From JAVBPE01 sp031549865 (GTDB lineage: Bacteria > Bacillota_I > Bacilli_A > Acholeplasmatales > Anaeroplasmataceae), in contig JAVBPE010000017.1 in the NCBI GenBank assembly GCA_031549865.1, positions 1-22,963 on the forward strand: a stretch of DNA of 22,963 nt, written 5' to 3'. How positions within the stretch are numbered: the first letter of the stretch is position 1; each line of letters opens with the position of its first letter. Below are positions 1-7,887 of the stretch, one piece after another. The position numbers were made by a program, and so were the translations under genes. Below the pieces are notes generated by a model that worked only from the letters and a program-made list of their open reading frames with translations, did not search any database and was not told the origin of the DNA.

Positions 1-1
1 T

Positions 2-136
2 GAACGTACATTCCCAGTTAACTCACCATCAATTGATAAGATTGAAGTTACTCGTCGTGGTAAAGTTCGTCGTGCAAGATTATTCTATATTAGAAATCTA
101 TCTGCAAAATCTGCTCGTATTAAAGAACGTCGATAA
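2..136 (+). CDS. rplS: 50S ribosomal protein L19, C-terminal part
   Basis: Only the last 44 codons lie in the window; the gene enters from the left edge in the frame starting at base 2 and stops with TAA at 134-136. The tail contains the L19 signatures ERTFPVNSPSIDKIEV, RRGKVRRARLFYIRNL and a basic Ser/Ala/Arg/Lys end. L19 lies at the 30S-50S interface of the ribosome, and the tail is the most conserved part of the protein. A strong hairpin terminator follows 6 bases after the stop, so this is the end of its transcription unit. The identification is firm; nothing can be said about the missing N-terminal part or the upstream operon. Confidence 0.95.
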   Translation, partial: ERTFPVNSPSIDKIEVTRRGKVRRARLFYIRNLSAKSARIKERR

Positions 137-142
137 AAAAAT

Positions 143-167
143 GTCAACCATTTGGTTGGCTTTTTTT
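143..167 (+). terminator. Intrinsic terminator of rplS
   Basis: A 7-bp stem (143-149 with 154-160, one G-U pair) closes a 4-base loop and is followed by seven T residues at 161-167. It lies 6 bases after the rplS stop codon. Confidence 0.85.
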
Positions 168-217
168 ATTTTATATCCTATATATACGTTTAATATCTAG
201 AATATAAAAAATAAAAA

Positions 218-226
218 TGATATAAT
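218..226 (+). promoter_or_regulatory. Extended -10 promoter of the XRE gene
   Basis: The sequence TGATATAAT at 218-226 is a perfect TATAAT with the upstream TG of extended -10 promoters. No good -35 is visible at 17 bases (TAGAAT at 198-203 is weak), as expected for an extended -10 site. Initiation near 233 would fall after the ATG at 229 and before the ribosome binding site at 241-246. This supports the ATG at 253 as the start of the gene. Confidence 0.6.
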
Positions 227-252
227 CTATGATTGAAGATTGGAGAAAAATT

Positions 253-1197
253 ATGACATTCGGTGAAAAATTAAAAAAATTGCGAATTGAAGAAAATTAT
301 ACACAAGAAGCCTTAGGTCATAAACTTAATGTTACTCGTCAAGCTGTAACTAAGTGGGAGAATAACAGGGGTCTTCCGGATAAAGGCACAATCTTAGATA
401 TATCGAAATTATTTAATGTTACAATAGATAGTTTGATGAATGATGAAATAGAAATTACTAAAATTATAGAAATACAAGAGATAAATATAGAAGACAATAA
501 TAATATATTATTAAATAAAAAAAAGAAAATTAAGAAAAAGAATATAATTTCTATAAGTATTATATCTTTTCTTATTCTTATTATTTTAAGTATCTATATT
601 GCAATAACTTCAAACCCTAATTATATGTATGAAAGTAGAGGCTTTTATTTCTCTTTTAATACATATAAAAATATTGAAATTGAAACACTACTATATACTA
701 ATTATAATTATCCATATTATGTTGAATTATCAAATGGTGAAATTCATAATAATGTATATGAGATTAATGAAGAATTTAACTTTACTTATAATGAGGCAGA
801 AGTTAAGAATTATTATTTATATACAGTTTATTTTCATAAAAAAACAAAAACGTACTTTAGTCAATTAACTAAGCAAAATTTCGAAAAATTTGAATATAAA
901 TTAGAGTCTAAAAAAAATATTATAATTAATGTGAGATTGGAAAAAGTAGCAACTTCATTAAAAGTAAATACATTTTTAAATATGACAACAGAGCCGTTAG
1001 TTAATGTTTATACTAATCCTAAAACAATTGAAGAAATAAATGTAATACCTTGTTTGTTTTATACAGTAGAATTCTATCATAATGAAATATTAATAAAAAG
1101 AAATATCTATACGGATACAACTATTATTTATAATGTCACATTTGATAATTATGGGGTTGGACGACCAAATTATATTAAAATCATATTAGAAAAATGA
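253..1197 (+). CDS. Membrane-anchored XRE-family regulator
   Basis: The 314-residue protein begins with an XRE/Cro-type helix-turn-helix (about residues 1-64: FGEKLKKLR, YTQEALGHKLNVTRQAVTKW, LFNVTIDSL). An Asn/Lys-rich linker follows, then a Lys cluster, one membrane helix at about 98-118 (IISISIISFLILIILSIYIA) and about 195 residues predicted outside the cell. By the positive-inside rule the DNA-binding domain is cytoplasmic. The outer part is Tyr/Asn/Thr-rich and matches no family I recognise. I chose ATG 253 over ATG 229 because TGGAGA (241-246) is correctly spaced and the promoter would start transcription after 229. The gene stands alone between two terminators, just upstream of two lipoprotein genes that it might regulate (inference only). 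XRE plus membrane helix is a known architecture among Firmicutes; the ligand and targets are unknown. Confidence 0.8.
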   Translation: MTFGEKLKKLRIEENYTQEALGHKLNVTRQAVTKWENNRGLPDKGTILDISKLFNVTIDSLMNDEIEITKIIEIQEINIEDNNNILLNKKKKIKKKNIISISIISFLILIILSIYIAITSNPNYMYESRGFYFSFNTYKNIEIETLLYTNYNYPYYVELSNGEIHNNVYEINEEFNFTYNEAEVKNYYLYTVYFHKKTKTYFSQLTKQNFEKFEYKLESKKNIIINVRLEKVATSLKVNTFLNMTTEPLVNVYTNPKTIEEINVIPCLFYTVEFYHNEILIKRNIYTDTTIIYNVTFDNYGVGRPNYIKIILEK

Positions 1198-1227
1198 AAG
1201 GAAACGTTTCGTTTCCTTTCGTTTCTT
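1196..1227 (+). terminator. Hairpin terminator overlapping the XRE stop
   Basis: A perfect 10-bp stem (GAAAGGAAAC at 1196-1205 with GTTTCCTTTC at 1211-1220, 5-base loop) begins inside the TGA stop codon. The tail is T-rich but interrupted (GTTTCTTT), so termination may be incomplete. The inner GAAACGTTTC (1201-1210) is itself a palindrome. Confidence 0.6.
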
Positions 1228-1254
1228 TATAAAATTGATGATTATATATATAAT
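1226..1254 (+). promoter_or_regulatory. Putative promoter of the large lipoprotein gene
   Basis: TTTATA at 1226-1231 (4 of 6 matches to TTGACA), a 17-base spacer and a perfect TATAAT at 1249-1254. The predicted start near 1261 leaves a leader of about 11 bases that begins at the ribosome binding site GAGGTGA (1261-1267). Confidence 0.5.
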
Positions 1255-1271
1255 TTTTTTGAGGTGATATA

Positions 1272-4200
1272 ATGAAGAAAAAAATAAAAATTTTATTGGC
1301 AATATTTATATCAATAATGTCAATAAATATTTTAACAAGCTGTGGAGAGGATAATATAATTCCAAGCGAGAATTTTAGTGTTGAGACGTGTAGAATTTCA
1401 TATGCTGATCAAAATGGAATAATTATTAACACAACTGTTGTAAATAAGGGAGATGTATTTGTAAGTAATTTAAAATTAAATGATTATCAAGAAGACGGAA
1501 TAACGTATAAATTTGTTGGTTGGTCTATGGATAATTTTATAGTAAGTGAGAATGTAGAAATAACACCAGTTTTTGTCAAAATAGAAGACGTGGTTTATAA
1601 AGTTACATTTTATGATCAAAATGATAAGGAATATTTAGTAAAATATGTGAGAGAACACGATAATGCTGAATATTTCACATTAGATAATTATGAAGATATA
1701 TATTATAATTATTATTTTACTGGTTGGGATGTAAGTTTAAGTAATATAACTAAAGATAGTGAAATTAAACCTGTGTTTAGAGGAAATGAAAAAGATATTA
1801 CAGTGAAATATAAAAAATATGATGGAACATATGAAGACAGAATTCAAAATGCCACAAATCTTACTCCAGCTTTTGGTTTAGCTTTCGATTTTAATGATGA
1901 ATATTATGATTATACATTCGTTAGATGGGAATTAATCCATACTCCAACATTAGAGGAATATTATTGTGAGTATGAAAGTGTTTATGAAAAAACAGATCGA
2001 TTATATGAAGTTACATATATTGTTGCACCAGATGTTGTTGTTGAATCTGGTGATTTAGTACAAAAAGTGAAATATAATGAAACGCCTATATGTCCAAATT
2101 TCATAAGTTTAACGGGAAATAGTATAAAATTTAATAATATATATTATAATGATAAGGTTACATATGATAAGATAATTAGCGTTGATTCTGCAACAAATCC
2201 ATATAAATTATTTACAAGTATTGATAATAATATTATTTTACTACAAAGTGGTTATAATCTAAATAATTATGGAAATATAATTGAAAACTTTTCAAATGAT
2301 TGTTACATATCTTTAAATCAAGAGCAATTTGTCGGTGCTGATTTTATATGGTTTCAGGATAGTTATTATAATGGAAACTATGATAAATTTAGTTTTATGA
2401 TTCAATATGAAGATAACCTATTTGTTTTAGAGGCAATTTGTGATCACTATACAAATAATTTAAATGATCCTTATGGATTAATTTATATAACAAAGCAAAT
2501 AAAACTTCCTTCAAGTGAAGTTGAGTGGTATAAAGTAGGTTATAATTACTATTTTTTTGATAAAATATCAAATGATGCTCTTTATTTCAATCAATATGAG
2601 ATGTCTAATGTAATAAATTTAAAATATTCTATTTTAGATGATGGCACATATGTTTTAAATACAAAAGAAAATATTAATATCTATTGTTTTTTTGCAGATG
2701 AATTTATAATTGCATCATCAAATATTGAAAATGCGAAGGCTTTTAATGAAAAAAATAAAGCTGAAACTTTAAATAGTGAATATAAAATAGGTAATTATTT
2801 AATAGAACAAAATAATATTTATCATGAAACAAATGTAACTTTAGAAGATGTTAATGAAGAAGGTTTTGGTATATATATTGTTTCGTGCCCACTATTGAAT
2901 ATTACAAAAAATATTTTATTTTCATATCAAAATTATTACGGAAGTATTATAGAACGTAAAACAGAATTAGATTCATATAAAATCATTATGAATAATGGTA
3001 TTAAAGTATTAAAATACAAAGAACTTAATAATCGCGACCAAGAAATATTAAAATTATATTATTTTAAAGATTCATATTCATATGAAATGGTTACTGATTA
3101 CGTATCGCAAACTGATTATTCATATGCTTTATTAAATGAGGAAAATAAAATATTATTATATGCCGAAAAATATAGTTATTTTTGGGATGTAGGAGTATTA
3201 ACAGATCCATTAAATACAATATTATACTATTTGGGGCATAAAGAAACACTTTCATATAATGATGGCAGTAATGAGCTTAAATATGAATTATATGATGATA
3301 GTTATCTATTAATACGGGTTAATGGGGTGTTACAAAGCTTGTCACCAATAAAATTGATAGACAAGGACAAAAGCTTATATGAAATAACTATCTGGGGAAG
3401 CAATGTGGTTGTAATTATTGAAAACGGTAGCCCTATAAGATCATATAATTTGGCAGAAGGCAATTTTAGAGGTAATAATTTAAGATATGATGATTATGGT
3501 TTAGAAATAGATTATAATCATTATATGAGAATTTATTCAAATGATGAATATAGATATGCTACAGGTGAAGAAGTAATAAGCGGTGTTTGGGCCTATAAAG
3601 GAAGTAACTATTCATTATATTTAGATAGTTATGGTGGAATATCTTATTCAGGATATAGTTATATTTATTATGCAACTGATTATAATAATAAAACATTCTT
3701 ATTAGATGAATATTTGGTAGATTATAATGTTGGTGCAACTAAATATAATGATAGTTATCTGATTATTGTTGATGATAATAATGCAATTATTAGAAGTACT
3801 GCAACTTTAGGAGTTTATTTTATACAGGATAATTACTTATATATTAAAGATAGCGTATTTTATTTTAACGGCGAATGTTATTGCGAAATTACAACTTTTG
3901 ATAAAGCAAATTATACACTAACAGGTAATGATATAGTTTTAAAACAATATGGTTCATTATATAATGCAAAAATTAATTATGATGAAATGTCGATAATACT
4001 TAATTATTATTTATCACCTACAAAAATAAATTATGAAATAAATGAAGTTATTAATTATGGCGAAAATTATTTTATATGTATTTTAAATGGAACAATTCGA
4101 TTCTATGTTAAAAATGCTTTAGGAATATATGAAGAAGCATCTAATGAAGACTTAACTAGTATAGCAACTATAAATTATAATTTAACTTATTATAATTATT

Positions 4201-4856
4201 ATATATTTGAAGAGTTTACTTTTATAAAAGGATTAAGTTCTTCGTATTACAAAGAATCATTGATAATAAATAATAATGATGAATATGCACTTATATATAT
4301 TGAAAAAGAAGATGAAGATGCTAAAACGGTGCAATATAGTGTGGGGTATATTTTATTAACAAATGGCTTGTTTATGCCACTTAAAATTAATCCTAAAACA
4401 ATTTTTATTTCTGATGAAGCAATTGTAGCTTTAAATGATAGTGAAGCAAATGTTTATATGAAATCAAAAATGTCAATCTTTGATGGACAAGTATATGCTT
4501 TAAATGTAGAATGTATTAAAGTTTCTGACAATGAATATAAATTTAGTTATAATGGTTCAAAAGAAGAAGAATACATAATTGATGTTATTAATAAAACTAT
4601 TAACATCTATAATATTGATTTAGTTGTTGAAAGAACTAAAAAAGAATATTCTTGTGATGATTTTAAACTTCAAATTAATCAAGATTTAACTTATAAATTG
4701 ATAATTGATAATCAAGATTATGATGGTACATATATTATAAACAATAATCAATATAATGTATTGTCTAACATAGAGTATGTTTTAAATGGAAAAACAATAT
4801 CAATGGTTGTAAAATTAAATAGTGATAATACTTTTGAAATAAAATATCATAATTAA
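1272..4856 (+). CDS. Large surface lipoprotein with InlB B-like repeats
   Basis: The 1194-residue protein starts with a lipoprotein signal peptide (Lys-rich start, hydrophobic core, lipobox LTSC with Cys24), so it should be lipidated and held on the outer face of the membrane. Residues about 37-240 hold three degenerate InlB B-repeats (Listeria-Bacteroides repeat, Flg_new family). Their marks are the KFVGW, YFTGW and FVRW cores, each preceded by a strand-turn segment, with I.P.F ends at about 96-101 and 165-169. The remaining ~950 residues are Tyr/Asn/Asp/Ile-rich, contain recurring DGTY, YNY and GSNYSLYLD-like strand motifs, and suggest a beta-rich structure; I recognise no enzyme domain. 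The RBS GAGGTGA lies 4 bases before the ATG. A second, shorter lipoprotein of the same design follows 12 bases after the stop. A cell-surface or adhesion role is inferred from the repeats and is not established. Confidence 0.8.
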   Translation: MKKKIKILLAIFISIMSINILTSCGEDNIIPSENFSVETCRISYADQNGIIINTTVVNKGDVFVSNLKLNDYQEDGITYKFVGWSMDNFIVSENVEITPVFVKIEDVVYKVTFYDQNDKEYLVKYVREHDNAEYFTLDNYEDIYYNYYFTGWDVSLSNITKDSEIKPVFRGNEKDITVKYKKYDGTYEDRIQNATNLTPAFGLAFDFNDEYYDYTFVRWELIHTPTLEEYYCEYESVYEKTDRLYEVTYIVAPDVVVESGDLVQKVKYNETPICPNFISLTGNSIKFNNIYYNDKVTYDKIISVDSATNPYKLFTSIDNNIILLQSGYNLNNYGNIIENFSNDCYISLNQEQFVGADFIWFQDSYYNGNYDKFSFMIQYEDNLFVLEAICDHYTNNLNDPYGLIYITKQIKLPSSEVEWYKVGYNYYFFDKISNDALYFNQYEMSNVINLKYSILDDGTYVLNTKENINIYCFFADEFIIASSNIENAKAFNEKNKAETLNSEYKIGNYLIEQNNIYHETNVTLEDVNEEGFGIYIVSCPLLNITKNILFSYQNYYGSIIERKTELDSYKIIMNNGIKVLKYKELNNRDQEILKLYYFKDSYSYEMVTDYVSQTDYSYALLNEENKILLYAEKYSYFWDVGVLTDPLNTILYYLGHKETLSYNDGSNELKYELYDDSYLLIRVNGVLQSLSPIKLIDKDKSLYEITIWGSNVVVIIENGSPIRSYNLAEGNFRGNNLRYDDYGLEIDYNHYMRIYSNDEYRYATGEEVISGVWAYKGSNYSLYLDSYGGISYSGYSYIYYATDYNNKTFLLDEYLVDYNVGATKYNDSYLIIVDDNNAIIRSTATLGVYFIQDNYLYIKDSVFYFNGECYCEITTFDKANYTLTGNDIVLKQYGSLYNAKINYDEMSIILNYYLSPTKINYEINEVINYGENYFICILNGTIRFYVKNALGIYEEASNEDLTSIATINYNLTYYNYYIFEEFTFIKGLSSSYYKESLIINNNDEYALIYIEKEDEDAKTVQYSVGYILLTNGLFMPLKINPKTIFISDEAIVALNDSEANVYMKSKMSIFDGQVYALNVECIKVSDNEYKFSYNGSKEEEYIIDVINKTINIYNIDLVVERTKKEYSCDDFKLQINQDLTYKLIIDNQDYDGTYIINNNQYNVLSNIEYVLNGKTISMVVKLNSDNTFEIKYHN

Positions 4857-4868
4857 GGAAGTGTGAAC

Positions 4869-6449
4869 ATGTGTAAGATTTATAAGTGTATAGGATTACT
4901 AATTAGTATATTATCTATATTCGCTTTATCTAGTTGTAATAATAAACTTGAATCTTACATTGTTCATTATGAAACTAACTGCGATATTTTACTGGAGGAT
5001 CAAATTGTATACAAGGGTATTTATTTAGTAAACCCAGAAATAGAAAGATATGGTTTCAGATTTTGTTATTGGTCAAAAGATGAGGATTTAAATACTGGTT
5101 TTAGTGGGATGATATTTGAAGATACTATTTTATATGCCAAGTGGGAACCAATAGTAAAAAGTATAAAATATTCTTATCAATTTGATTATTCATATGGACT
5201 TAATAATAATGGAAGCTATAGTAACTATATTATAGATATCATTAATTCCAATTATGTTAAATTTCCTTTAATAAAAACATTTGATAATTATGAATTTATT
5301 GGGTGGTTTGATGAAGATGATAATGAAGTAGAAGAAGGGTATACCTTAAAAACAAATATCTTTGCTAAGTATGAAAGTAAAAAATATACTTTGAACATTA
5401 AAAATCCTTTAGGCGAAGATATAATCTTAGATGATGTTCCATATGGTTTCCCGCTATATCAAGCTTTTGATACTAACGGGCATTATAGTTATAATGGTAA
5501 AGTTATCCCTACAAAAAAAGAAGGATATTGTTGTACTTGGTATATAAATGAGATTAAAGAATCGGAAATTAAAACGAAACCTTTCACTGAAATTTTTGTT
5601 GAATCAGATTTAAATTTAGAACTTATTTATGCTAAAATAGATGATTATGAAAATATGATATCTTCATCAACTAATGATTTAGAACAAAAATTTGCAATAA
5701 TACCCATTAACAAAGAAGAAGGCTATATTTGTTATAATTATTGGTTAAGTTACAATAATAATATTTTAATACCGAAATATTTATATAACTATATAAAAAT
5801 TAATGAAAATCTTTTGGAAGTTAGATATGAATACACTTTAAATTCTGATATTATACATTTTAATCGCTATTATTTTTATAGTAATGATAAATGGTATATA
5901 AGTTATGAATATGCTTTAAATTCAAGCGAAATTTTTATTAATTTAGAAGATAAAATAATTAATAATGTTTATTATAATACAACAAATTATATTTATGATC
6001 ATCTAAATAATAAATATACAATGGTTGATATTATCTATTTAGAAGATATTGGTTTTATATTAAAAATTTTTGACCAAATATATTTTATAAATGAATCTAC
6101 TAAAATAGATGATTATTATGATTGTGATATTTTAATTAAAGACGAACTATTTAAATGCTTAATTAAAGTAGATGAATTTAAAAAGATTTCTATTTTTTGT
6201 TGTGAAAATGCTTATAAATATCACTGTCAAACAACAATAGACAATTATAAAATTATAATTAATGGAATAAAAACACTGCTTGTTGGTGAAAATGGAATAG
6301 GATATTTATGTTATTCAGTTGATAGTAGTTTATATATGTTTTCTGATTATTTAAATATTACTTTATCAGAAGATAAAAAAATAATTACTATTGAAGGATA
6401 TGAAGATAGTTTTTATGAAGTAAATGGTTATTATCAACAATTTAAATAG
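4869..6449 (+). CDS. Second InlB B-repeat lipoprotein
   Basis: The 526-residue protein has a signal peptide with lipobox LSSC (Cys23). Three InlB B-like repeats follow at about residues 29-94 (FCYWSKDEDLNTGF, ILYAKWEP), 99-169 (EFIGWFDEDDNEVEEGYTL, IFAKY) and 172-257 (CCTWYINE, LELIYAK). The rest, about 260-526, is Tyr/Asn/Ile-rich, probably beta-structured, and matches no family I know. I chose ATG 4869 over GTG 4863 because the ribosome binding site AAGGAAG (4856-4862) directly abuts the GTG and is correctly spaced for the ATG. It follows the larger lipoprotein gene with a 12-base gap and no terminator between them, so the two are probably co-transcribed paralogues. Seven or more Cys residues after the lipid-anchor Cys, including a CC pair at about 221-222, are notable for an exported protein. 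Confidence 0.8.
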   Translation: MCKIYKCIGLLISILSIFALSSCNNKLESYIVHYETNCDILLEDQIVYKGIYLVNPEIERYGFRFCYWSKDEDLNTGFSGMIFEDTILYAKWEPIVKSIKYSYQFDYSYGLNNNGSYSNYIIDIINSNYVKFPLIKTFDNYEFIGWFDEDDNEVEEGYTLKTNIFAKYESKKYTLNIKNPLGEDIILDDVPYGFPLYQAFDTNGHYSYNGKVIPTKKEGYCCTWYINEIKESEIKTKPFTEIFVESDLNLELIYAKIDDYENMISSSTNDLEQKFAIIPINKEEGYICYNYWLSYNNNILIPKYLYNYIKINENLLEVRYEYTLNSDIIHFNRYYFYSNDKWYISYEYALNSSEIFINLEDKIINNVYYNTTNYIYDHLNNKYTMVDIIYLEDIGFILKIFDQIYFINESTKIDDYYDCDILIKDELFKCLIKVDEFKKISIFCCENAYKYHCQTTIDNYKIIINGIKTLLVGENGIGYLCYSVDSSLYMFSDYLNITLSEDKKIITIEGYEDSFYEVNGYYQQFK

Positions 6450-6458
6450 TAAAAATCT

Positions 6459-6489
6459 AAAATGGTACTTGTAGTATCATTTTTTTTAT
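6459..6489 (+). terminator. Intrinsic terminator after the lipoprotein pair
   Basis: An 11-bp stem (6459-6469 with 6473-6483, one G-T wobble) closes a 3-base loop and runs into a T-rich tract at 6480-6490. It ends the lipoprotein transcription unit just before murC. Confidence 0.8.
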
Positions 6490-6504
6490 TTTTAAACATA
6501 TGTT

Positions 6505-6510
6505 TATAAT
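6505..6510 (+). promoter_or_regulatory. Putative -10 element of murC
   Basis: A perfect TATAAT lies 10 bases before the murC ATG; the matching -35 position falls in the T-tract of the preceding terminator and is poor. If used, it would give a nearly leaderless mRNA starting around 6517, cutting off the GGTGAT ribosome binding site. It is therefore uncertain, and an unseen promoter or read-through may serve murC. Confidence 0.35.
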
Positions 6511-6520
6511 GGTGATATTT

Positions 6521-7780
6521 ATGACATTTTATTTAGTAGGTATAAAAGGTAGTGCCATGGCTAGTTTAGCCCGTATTTTAATTGATTATGGACATGTTGT
6601 ATTAGGTGTAGATGAAGAAGAAGATTATTATACAAATGATTCTTTAAAGGATATTAAAATAGATAAATTTTATGAAATGAATTTAAGAAAAGATTATTAT
6701 TATATTATTGGCAATGCTTTTGTTAACCATAAAGTGACTAAATATATTATCAATAGTAATTATAATTATGATTACTATCCACACTTTATTGATACATTCT
6801 TTTCTAAATTTAAAATAGCTATATCTGGTTCACATGGTAAAACAACTACAACAAAAATAATTACAACACTTTTAGATAATCCAACTTATTTAATTGGTGA
6901 TGGTAGCGGATATGGCAATCCCAAATCTAACTATTTTGTTTTTGAAGCATGTGAATATAAAAACACTTTTTTAAATTATCATCCGCAAATTGCTGTTATA
7001 AATAATATAGATTTTGATCATCCAGATTTCTTTGAATCAAGGCAGGACACTTTTAAAAGTTTTCAAGAATTCGCAGATCAAAGTGAAATAGTAATTTTCA
7101 ATGGTGATGATCCACTGTGTCAAAAGCTTAGTGTATGTAATAAAATATCATTTGGATTTCTGAAAGAAAATGATTTGTATTGTGAGTACGAAACTATGTC
7201 TGAAGGCTATATTTTAAAATTGCATTATAATAACATTATAGAAGAAATATTTTTACCATTATTAGGCCGTCATAATATTTATAATTTCTTAGCTGCTTTT
7301 GCGGTTTCTCATATTTTAAATATTAAAACGGAGACAATAAGAGAAAATGCTTTATCTATAAAACTTCCTAAAAGACGTTTAGAAACAATAGTTAAAAATG
7401 AACAAATATTTATTTGTGACTATGCGCATCATCCAACTGAAATAGAAGCTTTGCATGAATTAGTATCATTAAAATATAAAGAATATGATAAAGTAATTGT
7501 TTTTGAACCACATACATTTAGTAGAACTATGAAATTAAAAGATTCTTTTAAAAAGGCTTTAAGTTTATATGATAAAGTATATGTAACTGAAATATTTGCT
7601 TCCGCTAGAGAAAAAGAAAGTTTTAAAGATAAATATGAGGTTTTACAATATTTAAATTATGAATTTTATGAAATTGATTCTTTAAAAGAATATATAAATA
7701 CTAATAAATTTGTTATTTTATTCGTAGGCGCAGGAATAATCGATAAAAAAATGCTTGATTTTATTAATGAATATGAATAG
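6521..7780 (+). CDS. murC: UDP-N-acetylmuramate--L-alanine ligase MurC
   Basis: MurC adds L-alanine to UDP-N-acetylmuramate using ATP, the first peptide step of peptidoglycan precursor synthesis in the cytoplasm. The 419-residue protein shows the Mur-ligase order. It has an N-terminal Rossmann part (FYLVGIKGSAMASLA, residues 3-17), the P-loop SGSHGKTTTT at 102-111, FEACEY at 141-146 and NNIDFDHPDFF at 161-171. LGRHNIYNFLAA lies at 248-259, YAHHPTE at 301-307, FEPHTFSRT at 328-336 and IFASARE at 358-364. The last four motifs and the ACEY segment point to MurC rather than the other Mur ligases. I place the start at ATG 6521, which has GGTGAT at 6511-6516; the upstream ATG 6500 precedes the ribosome binding site. 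The length is slightly below the usual ~435-450 residues. It lies alone between terminators, not in a division-wall cluster. Confidence 0.93.
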   Translation: MTFYLVGIKGSAMASLARILIDYGHVVLGVDEEEDYYTNDSLKDIKIDKFYEMNLRKDYYYIIGNAFVNHKVTKYIINSNYNYDYYPHFIDTFFSKFKIAISGSHGKTTTTKIITTLLDNPTYLIGDGSGYGNPKSNYFVFEACEYKNTFLNYHPQIAVINNIDFDHPDFFESRQDTFKSFQEFADQSEIVIFNGDDPLCQKLSVCNKISFGFLKENDLYCEYETMSEGYILKLHYNNIIEEIFLPLLGRHNIYNFLAAFAVSHILNIKTETIRENALSIKLPKRRLETIVKNEQIFICDYAHHPTEIEALHELVSLKYKEYDKVIVFEPHTFSRTMKLKDSFKKALSLYDKVYVTEIFASAREKESFKDKYEVLQYLNYEFYEIDSLKEYINTNKFVILFVGAGIIDKKMLDFINEYE

Positions 7781-7815
7781 AAAATGGCTTAAAATAGATT
7801 ATAAAAACGATTTCA

Positions 7816-7849
7816 AAAAAATGCTTAATTTTGTTGAATAACATTTTTT
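7816..7849 (+). terminator. Weak AT-rich terminator of murC
   Basis: AAAAAATG (7816-7823) pairs with CATTTTTT (7842-7849), with a short inner TTA/TAA extension and a bulged C. It lacks a GC-rich stem, so it is only a candidate. Its loop contains part of the ccpA -35 element. Confidence 0.35.
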
Positions 7850-7862
7850 CTTATGATATAAT
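7834..7862 (+). promoter_or_regulatory. Promoter of ccpA-like gene
   Basis: TTGAAT at 7834-7839, a 17-base spacer, and TATAAT at 7857-7862 preceded by the extended -10 dinucleotide TG (7854-7855). The predicted start near 7869 leaves a leader of about 19 bases with GAGGTG at 7875-7880. This is the best-formed promoter in the window. Confidence 0.7.
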
Positions 7863-7887
7863 AAGATTAAATGTGAGGTGTTTTTTT

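Noticed and set aside
229..252. Upstream ATG extending the XRE protein by 8 residues
   Set aside because: The predicted transcription start lies after this ATG and the ribosome binding site 241-246 fits ATG 253.
629..868. 79-codon frame inside the XRE gene
   Set aside because: It is in another frame of a well-supported gene and has no recognisable motif or ribosome binding site.
7773..7841. 22-codon open frame overlapping the murC end
   Set aside because: No ribosome binding site, overlaps murC and a weak hairpin, and is explained by the imperfect repeat of the murC tail.
7831..7887. TTG-initiated extension of the ccpA frame
   Set aside because: It would translate through the -35 and -10 of the gene's own promoter; ATG 7888 has a good ribosome binding site and matches the CcpA N-terminus.
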